DNA of 42,612 nucleotides. Source: UBA6821 sp044236545. Lineage in GTDB: Bacteria; Verrucomicrobiota; Verrucomicrobiia; Chthoniobacterales; UBA6821. Where the stretch lies: NCBI GenBank assembly GCA_044236545.1, contig JBIIGI010000013.1, positions 1 through 42,612 on the forward strand, in the 5' to 3' direction. This document shows positions 23,309-32,737 of this stretch, one piece after another; positions within the stretch are counted from its first letter, which is position 1; each line of letters opens with the position of its first letter. The notes beneath the pieces were generated by a model that had not been told where the DNA came from, did no database searches, and saw only the letters and a list, made by a program, of their open reading frames with translations. A program made the position numbers and the translations under genes.

Positions 23309-24697
23309 ATGGCCACGACACCCTACGACCTCATCGTTATCGGCGGCGGACCCGCCGGCTATGTCGGCGCGATCCGCGCCGCGCAACTCGGCAAGCGCGT
23401 TGCCGTCGTCGAGAAGGAGCGCGCGGGCGGTACCTGCCTCAACTGGGGCTGCATCCCGACCAAGGCGCTCCTCAAGAACGCTGAACTCTACTCCCTCATC
23501 GGCCACCACGCCGCCGACTTCGGACTCGAGGTATCGGGGCTGAAATACGACTGGGACAAGGTCATCGGCCGCTCCCGCAAGGTCGCCGACAAACTCGCCG
23601 GCGGCATCGAGTTCCTCTTCAAGAAGAACAAGGTCGACTACATCCGTGGGGACGCGAGCGTTCCCAAGACCGGTGTCGTCGAGGTCAAGGGAGCTGACGG
23701 CAAGGAGCAGACACTCTCCGCCGCGAAGATCCTCATCGCCACCGGCGTCGTCACCCGCGAGATGCCGGGTTTCCCGTTCAACGGCACCAGCGTCATAGGC
23801 AGCCGCCACGCGCTCGCGCTGGCCAAGCAACCCAAGGAGATCATCGTCATCGGAGCCGGCGCGATCGGCGTCGAGTTCGCCTATTTCTTCAACGCCTTCG
23901 GCACCAAGGTGACCATCGTCGAGATGATGCCCAACATACTCCCCGTCGAGGACACCGAGGTCTCCGTGGCGCTCGAGAAGTCACTCGCCAAGCAGGGCAT
24001 CCGCATCCTCACCGGCACCAAGGTCGAGAAGGCCACCGCCACCAAGGAGGGCGTCCAGATCACCGTCTCCGGAGGAGCGAATGAAACCCTCTCCGCCGAT
24101 GTCGCCCTCGTCGCGATCGGCGTCTCCCCGCTGCTCCCGGGTGGCGCGGCACCCTTCAAGCTCGATGAGCGTGGCTACCTCTCCGTCAACGACCGCTACG
24201 AGACCAGCATCCCCGGCGTCTATGCCGCCGGCGACATCATCGGGCCTCCGTGGCTCGCCCACGTCGCCAGCTTCGAGGCCGTCCAGGCCGTCGAGGGGAT
24301 GTTCGGAAAGCGCACGCCCGTACGCAAGCGCGCCTTCCCCGGCTGCACCTACTGCCAGCCGCAGGTCGCCAGCGTCGGACTCACCGAGCGCGCCGCCAAG
24401 GAGAAGGGACTCAAGCTCAAGATCGGCAAGTTCCCCTTCCAGGCCAGCGGCAAGGCGCTCGCGGTTGGCGAGAGCGAGGGCTTCGTGAAGCTCCTCTTCA
24501 ACGAGCCGCACGGCGAACTCGTCGGGGCGCACATCATCGGGGCCGACGCCACCGAGATGATCGCCGAGATGGGACTCGCCATCACGCTCGAGGCCACCTA
24601 CGACGACATCGCCTCCACGATCCACGCGCACCCCACGCTGAGCGAGGCGATGTTCGAGGCGACCGAGGCCGCCCTCGGCCACGCCATCCACATCTAG
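23309..24697 (+). CDS. lpdA: Dihydrolipoyl dehydrogenase
   Basis: 462 residues, the normal length. E3 subunit shared by 2-oxoacid dehydrogenase complexes and glycine cleavage; re-oxidises dihydrolipoamide using FAD and NAD. FAD site IGGGPAGYVGAIRAA; redox disulphide Cys43/Cys48 in GGTCLNWGCIPTKALL; NAD site VIGAGAIGVEFAYFF; second FAD motif YAAGDIIGPPWLAH; catalytic His in HAHPTLSEA near residue 440. rpe begins 23 nt later. No E1 or E2 genes are in the window. Confidence 0.97.
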   Translation: MATTPYDLIVIGGGPAGYVGAIRAAQLGKRVAVVEKERAGGTCLNWGCIPTKALLKNAELYSLIGHHAADFGLEVSGLKYDWDKVIGRSRKVADKLAGGIEFLFKKNKVDYIRGDASVPKTGVVEVKGADGKEQTLSAAKILIATGVVTREMPGFPFNGTSVIGSRHALALAKQPKEIIVIGAGAIGVEFAYFFNAFGTKVTIVEMMPNILPVEDTEVSVALEKSLAKQGIRILTGTKVEKATATKEGVQITVSGGANETLSADVALVAIGVSPLLPGGAAPFKLDERGYLSVNDRYETSIPGVYAAGDIIGPPWLAHVASFEAVQAVEGMFGKRTPVRKRAFPGCTYCQPQVASVGLTERAAKEKGLKLKIGKFPFQASGKALAVGESEGFVKLLFNEPHGELVGAHIIGADATEMIAEMGLAITLEATYDDIASTIHAHPTLSEAMFEATEAALGHAIHI

Positions 24698-24720
24698 GAC
24701 GGGCGCACGCATCCGCCACC

Positions 24721-25383
24721 ATGCCCGCCCTGCGGCCCTCGCTCATCGCCCCCTCCATCCTAGCGTGTGACTTCGCGCGCCTGGGCGACGAGGTGGCGAG
24801 CGTGACGGCCGCCGGTGCCGACTGGATCCACTGCGACATCATGGACGGCGACTTCGTGCCGAACATTTCCTTCGGCCAGCCGATCGTCGCCGCCGCGTCG
24901 CCTCACACCGCACTTCCGCTCGACGTCCACCTGATGATCCAGCGACCCGACCGCTATATCGAGCAGTTCATGGCGGTGAAGGGCGTGGCGTCGGTCACCT
25001 CTCATCTCGAGGCGAACCACGACGCCGGCATTACCCTCGACCGCGTCCGCGCGGCGGGGAAGAAAGCCGGCCTCTCCGTCAAGCCGGGCACACCGCTCGA
25101 TCAGGCCCGCGCCCTGTTCGGACGCTTCGACATTCTGCTCATCATGACGGTGGAGCCGGGATTCGGGGGCCAGCCCTTCATGACCGACATGCTTGGCAAG
25201 ATCCGCGAGGCCGACCGTCTCCGCACCGATCTCGGGCTCGGCTTCCTCATCGAGGTGGATGGCGGCATCAACGCCGAGACCGCCCGTCTCTGCCGCGAGG
25301 CCGGTGCCGATGTCATGGTAGCCGGCACCTCCGTCTTCAAGGCCACGGACCGAGCCGCGGAGATTCGCGCGATGCGGGGATAG
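24721..25383 (+). CDS. rpe: Ribulose-phosphate 3-epimerase
   Basis: 220 residues (family about 220). It interconverts ribulose-5-phosphate and xylulose-5-phosphate in the pentose phosphate pathway. APSILACDFARLGDE has the entry motif; DWIHCDIMDGDFVPNISFG holds the His and Asp ligands; DVHLMI, VEPGFGGQPF and EVDGGINAET complete the metal site and catalytic Asp, and MVAGTSVFK binds phosphate. ATG 24721 is the family start, 23 nt after lpdA. The following 181-nt gap contains an inverted short-period repeat. Confidence 0.97.
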   Translation: MPALRPSLIAPSILACDFARLGDEVASVTAAGADWIHCDIMDGDFVPNISFGQPIVAAASPHTALPLDVHLMIQRPDRYIEQFMAVKGVASVTSHLEANHDAGITLDRVRAAGKKAGLSVKPGTPLDQARALFGRFDILLIMTVEPGFGGQPFMTDMLGKIREADRLRTDLGLGFLIEVDGGINAETARLCREAGADVMVAGTSVFKATDRAAEIRAMRG

Positions 25384-25391
25384 GAAAAACC

Positions 25392-25494
25392 GGTTAAAAC
25401 CGTTAGAAAGTTAAAAGGTTAAAAAGGGATAGAACCAAGACCTCTGCGGCACATCTCTCCAGCCATTGTAACGTTTCACGTTCTAACTTTTTAA
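25392..25494. repeat. Inverted short-period repeat, GTTAAAA/GTTAGAA type
   Basis: The left arm 25392-25425 is a run of units like GGTTAAAACC, GTTAGAAA and GTTAAAAGG. The right arm 25472-25494, read on the minus strand, is GTTAAAAAGTTAGAACGTGA then AAC, and pairs with the left arm at about four of five positions around a loop near 50 nt. It lies between rpe and tadA and may act as a terminator. Confidence 0.6.
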
Positions 25495-25564
25495 CTTCGT
25501 TGACCCAACGCACTTGCAATCTGGTACCAGCAATCCGTGTTCCTCGGACTAAGCTTGGCGCAAA

Positions 25565-26077
25565 ATGAGCATCTATCTCAACGAACCGCCGGACGAGGAT
25601 CCGATCATCGATCTGACCAGCGATGACTATTTCATGGGGCAGGCGATGCGTCAGGCGCTGAAGGCCTACGAGGCCGAGGAGGTGCCGATCGGTGCCGTCG
25701 TCGTGCGCGAGGGGAAGATCATCGCCCGCGCGGCGAACCAGGTGGAGACGCTTAAGGATGCGACCGCCCATGCCGAGATGCTCGCCATCACCCAGGCCGA
25801 GAATGCGCTCGGCGACTGGCGCCTCAACGATTGCGATCTCTACGTGACCAAGGAGCCATGCCCGATGTGCGCCGGCGCACTCGTCCATGCACGGCTTCGC
25901 CGCGTCATCTTCGGATGCCACGACACGAGGGGAGGTGCGGCCGGAGGTCTCATCAACATCCTCCAGATGCCGCAACTCAACCACCGCTGCGAGATCACCG
26001 GCGGCATCCTCGGAAATGAAAGCGCCCAACTGCTCAAGGCCTTCTTCGCGGAACGGAGGGGAGAGTCCCAAGGCTGA
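25565..26077 (+). CDS. tadA: tRNA adenosine(34) deaminase
   Basis: 170 residues (family 150-170). Deaminates A34 to inosine in tRNA-Arg(ACG). Zinc and catalytic residues: His69 and Glu71 in TAHAEMLAI, Cys99 and Cys102 in KEPCPMCAGAL. VPIGAVVV and DTRGGAAGG are also typical. The first 20 residues (MSIYLNEPPDEDPIIDLTSD) form an acidic extension before the usual start (YFMGQAMRQAL). It is followed by a GGAACTCA repeat and the DUF4258 gene. Confidence 0.95.
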   Translation: MSIYLNEPPDEDPIIDLTSDDYFMGQAMRQALKAYEAEEVPIGAVVVREGKIIARAANQVETLKDATAHAEMLAITQAENALGDWRLNDCDLYVTKEPCPMCAGALVHARLRRVIFGCHDTRGGAAGGLINILQMPQLNHRCEITGGILGNESAQLLKAFFAERRGESQG

Positions 26078-26080
26078 GGG

Positions 26081-26110
26081 TTATTAATTTGGAACGCAGG
26101 AACTCAGGAA
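26081..26110 (+). repeat. Intergenic GGAACTCA repeat, copy 6
   Basis: TTATTAATTTGGAACGCAGG then AACTCAGGAA: two bases differ from the commonest form. It is in the sense direction of the following DUF4258 gene and its purine-rich end supplies that gene's upstream region. Confidence 0.8.
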
Positions 26111-26123
26111 GAGAGGAAAAGGG

Positions 26124-26396
26124 ATGAAACCGATCGCATACACGTCCCATGCCGAGGAAAATCTGGTAGCTCGATCAATACGCCGCGAGGATGTCGAACA
26201 GGCTGTCCGTGAAGCTGATCTACTGGAAGAAAGCCCCCCTTCCCGCAAGGTTGCATCCAAGCGGTACATGGATCATCTTTTTGGGCAGGAGATGTTGTTG
26301 AGGGTTATCACCGAAGAACAGGCTGGGTGCATCTTGGTGATCACGCTCTACAAGACCTCCAAAATCGGCAAATACCTCAACCGCATCACAACATGA
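26124..26396 (+). CDS. DUF4258 domain protein, likely toxin-like partner of the next gene
   Basis: 90 residues. The pattern AYTSHAEENLVARSIRREDVEQAVREADLLEE, then GCILVITLYKTSKIGKYL, is that of DUF4258, a small RelE-like fold family often found before a DUF2283 gene. The pair is suspected to be a toxin-antitoxin system but, to my knowledge, the mechanism is not established. GAGGAAAAGGG directly before ATG serves as ribosome binding site. Its TGA overlaps the next ATG by four bases (ATGA). Confidence 0.75.
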   Translation: MKPIAYTSHAEENLVARSIRREDVEQAVREADLLEESPPSRKVASKRYMDHLFGQEMLLRVITEEQAGCILVITLYKTSKIGKYLNRITT

Positions 26397-26593
26397 AGGT
26401 CGCCTACGACAAGAAGACAGATATCCTCACGATATTTCTCAGGGATGCCAAAATCCTTGAGAGCGACGAGATCCGTCCCGGCGTCATCGCTGATTTTGGG
26501 GAGGATGGGGGAGTCGTGAGATTCGAGGTGCTCGATGCATCCCATGTGGTCGACAGCACCCGGGAGATGCAGTTTGCCTTGGCCGAGGCTTGA
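26393..26593 (+). CDS. DUF2283 domain protein
   Basis: 66 residues, starting at the ATG that overlaps the DUF4258 stop. MKVAYDKKTDILTIFLRDAK and the GVIADFGEDGGVVRFEVLDA region are the DUF2283 signature, a small beta-rich protein. By position it would be the antitoxin or regulator of the upstream DUF4258 product. An 8-bp hairpin begins 5 nt after its stop codon. Confidence 0.78.
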   Translation: MKVAYDKKTDILTIFLRDAKILESDEIRPGVIADFGEDGGVVRFEVLDASHVVDSTREMQFALAEA

Positions 26594-26597
26594 GCAA

Positions 26598-26618
26598 GGA
26601 TTCTCACGGGGAGAATCC
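26598..26618 (+). terminator. Hairpin after the DUF4258-DUF2283 pair
   Basis: GGATTCTC, loop ACGGG, GAGAATCC: a perfect 8-bp stem five bases after the DUF2283 stop. No T-run follows, so it may protect the 3' end rather than terminate by itself. Confidence 0.45.
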
Positions 26619-26630
26619 GGAGGGGATCGG

Positions 26631-26720
26631 CAATAGGGAATAGGAAATAGGGAAATGCAGACGGATTCGGCATCCGCATTCCCAATGCAGCACCCCATGG
26701 CCCATCACCCATCACCCATG
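26631..26720. repeat. Two short-period intergenic repeats, AATAGGGA and CCCATCA types
   Basis: 26631-26656 is CAATAGGGAATAGGAAATAG then GGAAAT, units of 7-8 nt. 26693-26720 is CCCCATGGCCCATCACCCAT then CACCCATG, units of 7 nt. Both sit in the 150-nt gap before the methyltransferase gene. Confidence 0.55.
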
Positions 26721-26743
26721 CCCCGGGCCGAAGGCCCTCTCCC

Positions 26744-28309
26744 ATGAAATCGGATCAGGATCTCTACAAGCAGCTGCGCGACCTTCCGAAGGAGCGTCTC
26801 TGGAGCGAGGAGGTCGTGAGATTCGATGCAGCATCTCCCCGTGAGCGCATGGAGCGAGTCGCCGTGATTCGCGCGGTCGGGATGATCTTCGGACGCTTCG
26901 GCACCGAGGAGGAGAAGCGGACGGTGCGCGGATGGCTCATCACCCTGCTGGACGATCCTCAGGAAAAGGTCCGCCGCTACGCCGCCGCCGCCCTGCCCAA
27001 GATCGGCGCAGGGGAGGAAGGGGAGGAGAGGATGCTCGCCCTGCTCCGCACCACCGGCGGGGAGCGAGAGCAACGGCATATCGGCCGGGCGCTCGAGAAG
27101 GTCGGGGGTGCCGCGACCATCGCGCTGGCGGGGGAGGGGATCCTGCCGAGCCTGACCGAGCAGAAGGTGAAGGCCGGCCTCGCCCGCCGTGAACAACCCG
27201 CGGCCATCGACCTGGAGGCATCACTGCCGGTCGAGGGAACGCTCCTCATCCATCTGCGCTGCCGTCGCGGGCTGGAGAACTTCGTGAAGTCTGAGGCCAC
27301 GGAGAAGCTTCGTCCTCACGAGGGATTCCGGATCGGCGCCGTACACCCTGGATGCGTCACGATTCATGCGGAGCGGGAGTTCCCCCTCGCAGCCCTCTAC
27401 CGGCTCCGCTGTTTCGCCACGGTCGGGTTCCATCTCGGAACGATCCCCGATGACAGCAACCCTGCGTGGGCCGAGTCGCTTGCCTTGCTCATCGCATCGC
27501 CACTGGCACGGGTTCTCATGAAATCCGCCACGGATGGAGTTCCCCGCTACCGGCTCGACTTCACCGGGCGCGGCCATCAGCGCGGCGCGATCCGCCGCGT
27601 GGTCGAGCGGGCTTACGAACTGGAGCCGGAGATCCTGAATGATTCGCGTCAGGCCCCATGGTCCGTGGATGTCATTCCGACGGCCGGGGGAGACAAAATC
27701 CGCAGGGAACTCTCCATCGAACTGCGTCCCCGACTCTATCCCGATCCTAGGCTGGCCTATCGGCAAGATGACATTCCCGCCGCATCGCACCCTCCGCTTG
27801 CCGCCTGCATGGTCCGGCTCGCGGGTCACACTCCGAACGAGGTCGTCTGGGATCCCTTCTGCGGCTCCGGACTGGAGCTGGTGGAGAGGGGGCTCCTGGG
27901 AGGCGTGAAGGCGCTCCATGGCACGGATCTGGATCCCAAGGCCGTCGAGGTTGCACGGGCAAACATAACGGCCGCAAAGCTTTCTGATGTCCAATCCACT
28001 ATCACGGCATGCGACTTCCGGGAGGCCTTGAAACCCGGGAATCGCACAGGCATCACCCCCGGAGGCGTCACCCTCATGATCACCAATCCTCCGCTTGGAC
28101 GCCGCGTCCGGGTAAAGGACATGCAGGGCCTCTTCGCCGATCTCTACCGGGCCGCCTCCCTCGCGCTGAAACCAGGCGGGCGGCTGGTCCTAGCCAATCC
28201 CCTGCGAACCGGCCCGTCCGACCCCTCGCTGAAGCTGGAATGCCGCCAAGGAATCGACATGGGTGGCTTCGAATGCCGCCTAGAGATGTACCGGCAGATG
28301 CAGAAATAA
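26744..28309 (+). CDS. HEAT-repeat protein fused to a UPF0020-type RNA methyltransferase domain
   Basis: 521 residues. Residues about 30-145 look like HEAT repeats (VRGWLITLLDDPQEKVRRYAA, ALPKIGAGEEGEERMLALLR). Residues about 165-330 are a spacer where THUMP-type RNA binding would be expected. From about 340 there is a Rossmann methyltransferase: DPFCGSGLELVERGLLGG near 368 binds S-adenosylmethionine, and TNPPLGRRVRV near 446 occupies the place of the NPPY motif of N2-guanine methylases. Leu replaces the usual Tyr. The C-terminal half resembles RlmL/Trm14-type enzymes. The substrate is unknown. A partly degenerate GGAACTCA repeat overlaps its stop region. Confidence 0.75.
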   Translation: MKSDQDLYKQLRDLPKERLWSEEVVRFDAASPRERMERVAVIRAVGMIFGRFGTEEEKRTVRGWLITLLDDPQEKVRRYAAAALPKIGAGEEGEERMLALLRTTGGEREQRHIGRALEKVGGAATIALAGEGILPSLTEQKVKAGLARREQPAAIDLEASLPVEGTLLIHLRCRRGLENFVKSEATEKLRPHEGFRIGAVHPGCVTIHAEREFPLAALYRLRCFATVGFHLGTIPDDSNPAWAESLALLIASPLARVLMKSATDGVPRYRLDFTGRGHQRGAIRRVVERAYELEPEILNDSRQAPWSVDVIPTAGGDKIRRELSIELRPRLYPDPRLAYRQDDIPAASHPPLAACMVRLAGHTPNEVVWDPFCGSGLELVERGLLGGVKALHGTDLDPKAVEVARANITAAKLSDVQSTITACDFREALKPGNRTGITPGGVTLMITNPPLGRRVRVKDMQGLFADLYRAASLALKPGGRLVLANPLRTGPSDPSLKLECRQGIDMGGFECRLEMYRQMQK

Positions 28310-28326
28310 TCAGGAACTCAGGAATA
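28306..28326 (+). repeat. Intergenic GGAACTCA repeat, copy 7 (left arm)
   Basis: ATAATCAGGAACTCAGGAAT, beginning within the stop codon region of the methyltransferase gene. It lacks the TATGGAACT part. It is inverted relative to copy 8; the arms could pair over about 14 bases. Confidence 0.75.
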
Positions 28327-28418
28327 AGAGATCTCTCCCCAAAGTAATCTCAGAAAACAGAAATCCGAAATCTGCATCCGTGCCCATCTGTCTACTGCCC
28401 GACACCTTTTTCAATCCC

Positions 28419-28446
28419 TTCCTGAGTTCCTGAGTTCCATATTAAT
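28419..28446 (-). repeat. Intergenic GGAACTCA repeat, copy 8 (right arm)
   Basis: Minus-strand reading ATTAATATGGAACTCAGGAA then CTCAGGAA: the complete form. It lies 80 nt before secA, pointing away from it. Between copies 7 and 8 is a degenerate stretch with CAGAAATCCGAAATCTG, another short palindrome. Confidence 0.88.
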
Positions 28447-28526
28447 CCTTTCGGGGTCTTCCCCTTGGCTTGCAGGGCTTGGCCTGTTGCGATTTAGTCA
28501 GTTTCCGCCGCAAACCGGCCCTTTTC

Positions 28527-31520
<2,994 letters not shown>

Positions 31521-31561
31521 GCAGAAGACATTAATCTGGAACTCAGGAACTCAGGAAAGGG

Positions 31562-31759
31562 ATGATTTATCTCGACCAGTCCGGGAATTGGAAAGACTCC
31601 TCAAGCAACCAAACGACAGAGGAGGAATGGGCGTCGATCCTGAGCGATCCATCGTGTCATTTGGAGTTTCAGGATTTTGATCCTTATAAGATCAGGTCTC
31701 TAGAACGCCATGAATATACCGGTGCAGAGGCTGCAGGTGGTGAAGCCGTGACGGAATGA
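31562..31759 (+). CDS. Small hypothetical protein
   Basis: 65 residues from an ATG that follows the repeat end CAGGAAAGGG at once, so the repeat gives it a ribosome binding site. The sequence (MIYLDQSGNWKDSSS, EEEWASILSDPSCHLEFQDF) is soluble and of ordinary composition, with no family I know. It may be chance coding; it lies inside the segment bounded by the two secA tails. Confidence 0.35.
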   Translation: MIYLDQSGNWKDSSSNQTTEEEWASILSDPSCHLEFQDFDPYKIRSLERHEYTGAEAAGGEAVTE

Positions 31760-31809
31760 TTTGCCGCTCTCGCTCCCGCGAGCAGCGCCCTACTGGCTAC
31801 GCCATGGCC

Positions 31810-32304
31810 CTATCGGGACAGTTCCCCGGCCCGAGAGAGGATCAACTCCCGCTGCGCCCGGGAAAGGAAAAGTCCTGCGTCCTCTACCGATTGGAGAGCC
31901 GGTCGGATCGCTGGAATGAGACCGCGTTGCTTGGCCATCAAGAGCAGGCCGATGGTTCCGATCACCTTTATCCCGAGTGCTGAGGCGCAGCGCCTCGCAG
32001 CGAGATCATCCAGGACAGCCTGTCGGCCATCACCCTCAAGGGAGAGCATGATGACGGAGGATTCGCCGGCGCCCAGATCCCATGCGCCGACAAAAGCAGA
32101 ACATTCCGGAGCATCCGTCAAAAGCAGTTGAGCGTCCGGCTGTCGAAGCCACGCTGCCGCCGGGTCATGAGGATCCCTGACAGCGCTGATCTCCTTGGCA
32201 ACGGGCCGGGGAATGAGCACGTGGTTCTCGAGGGGCAGAACTCGGTCAAGAAGACCGGACTTCGCCAAGACAATGAGCGGCGAAGCGTTGAAGACCAGCG
32301 TCAT
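31810..32304 (-). CDS. PIN-domain toxin (DUF3368 family)
   Basis: 164 residues. NASPLIVLAKSGLLDRVLPL at the N-terminus, then GAGESSVIMLSLEGDGRQAVLDDLAARR, is the DUF3368 branch of PIN nucleases, in which Asp/Glu residues bind metal to cut RNA. The first acidic residue is Asn here (VFNASPL), a variation also common in this branch. It starts at an ATG that overlaps the stop of the UPF0175 gene by four bases, the classic arrangement of these toxin-antitoxin pairs. Confidence 0.85.
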   Translation of the reverse strand: MTLVFNASPLIVLAKSGLLDRVLPLENHVLIPRPVAKEISAVRDPHDPAAAWLRQPDAQLLLTDAPECSAFVGAWDLGAGESSVIMLSLEGDGRQAVLDDLAARRCASALGIKVIGTIGLLLMAKQRGLIPAIRPALQSVEDAGLFLSRAQRELILSRAGELSR

Positions 32305-32549
32305 GCCCCGTGGACTACGGCGGCGAGGTCAGTCTCTATCCCTTGGAATGGGGTGACACCGAGTCGGGAAAGGGTCACGAGAAAATCCTGCCGGGATTGG
32401 CCAGCCAATTCGGCAGCCCTCTCCTGACTCAACTGCCCGATTTCATAGAGCTTCGCCGCAGCCATGACGAGAAGGCAGGAAGCCGCACCCTCCGGCCCTT
32501 GGCGTAGGGCGGAGAAAGCAGTTTCGGGAACATCCAGCTCTAGCTTCAT
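32301..32549 (-). CDS. UPF0175-family antitoxin
   Basis: 82 residues. MKLELDVPETAFSALRQGPE, then AAAKLYEIGQLSQERAAELAG and SRQDFLVTLSRLGVTPF, is the UPF0175 pattern: a short N-terminal part and a helix-turn-helix that would bind its own promoter. It is the first gene of the pair with the PIN toxin. Upstream, only 59 nt separate it from the relic of the secA tail at 32608-32665, which is on the other strand. Confidence 0.85.
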   Translation of the reverse strand: MKLELDVPETAFSALRQGPEGAASCLLVMAAAKLYEIGQLSQERAAELAGQSRQDFLVTLSRLGVTPFQGIETDLAAVVHGA

Positions 32550-32607
32550 GAACCCAACTTAAAGCAGGCCCCAAAGATCTCAAGTCCTGAAAAGAACGCG
32601 CATACGA

Positions 32608-32665
32608 ACGTCCCCCTTGTGGCAGTGGGAAAAAATTCAAGAGTTGCTGCGGAAGGACGGCCTGA
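32608..32665 (+). pseudogene. Relic of secA C-terminal zinc motif
   Basis: The frame ending at TGA 32663-32665 reads CGSGKKFKSCCGRTA, identical in protein sequence to the last 15 residues of SecA at 31473-31520 although six bases differ. Upstream of it the match decays (RPP in place of NDPCP), so only the tail remains. No start codon or other SecA sequence precedes it. Confidence 0.85.
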
Positions 32666-32702
32666 GCAGAAGACATTAATCAGGAACTCAGAAACTCAGG
32701 AA
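32618..32702 (+). repeat. Direct repeat, distal copy: secA 3' end plus GGAACTCA repeat (copy 10)
   Basis: Partner of 31473-31557. The GGAACTCA part is at 32675-32702 (ATTAATCAGGAACTCAGAAA then CTCAGGA). The 1.06 kb between the two copies holds the UPF0175/PIN pair and a small unknown frame. Confidence 0.9.
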
Positions 32703-32737
32703 TCTGAGGGGGAAAAGTATCCGCTAATGCGGATGCT

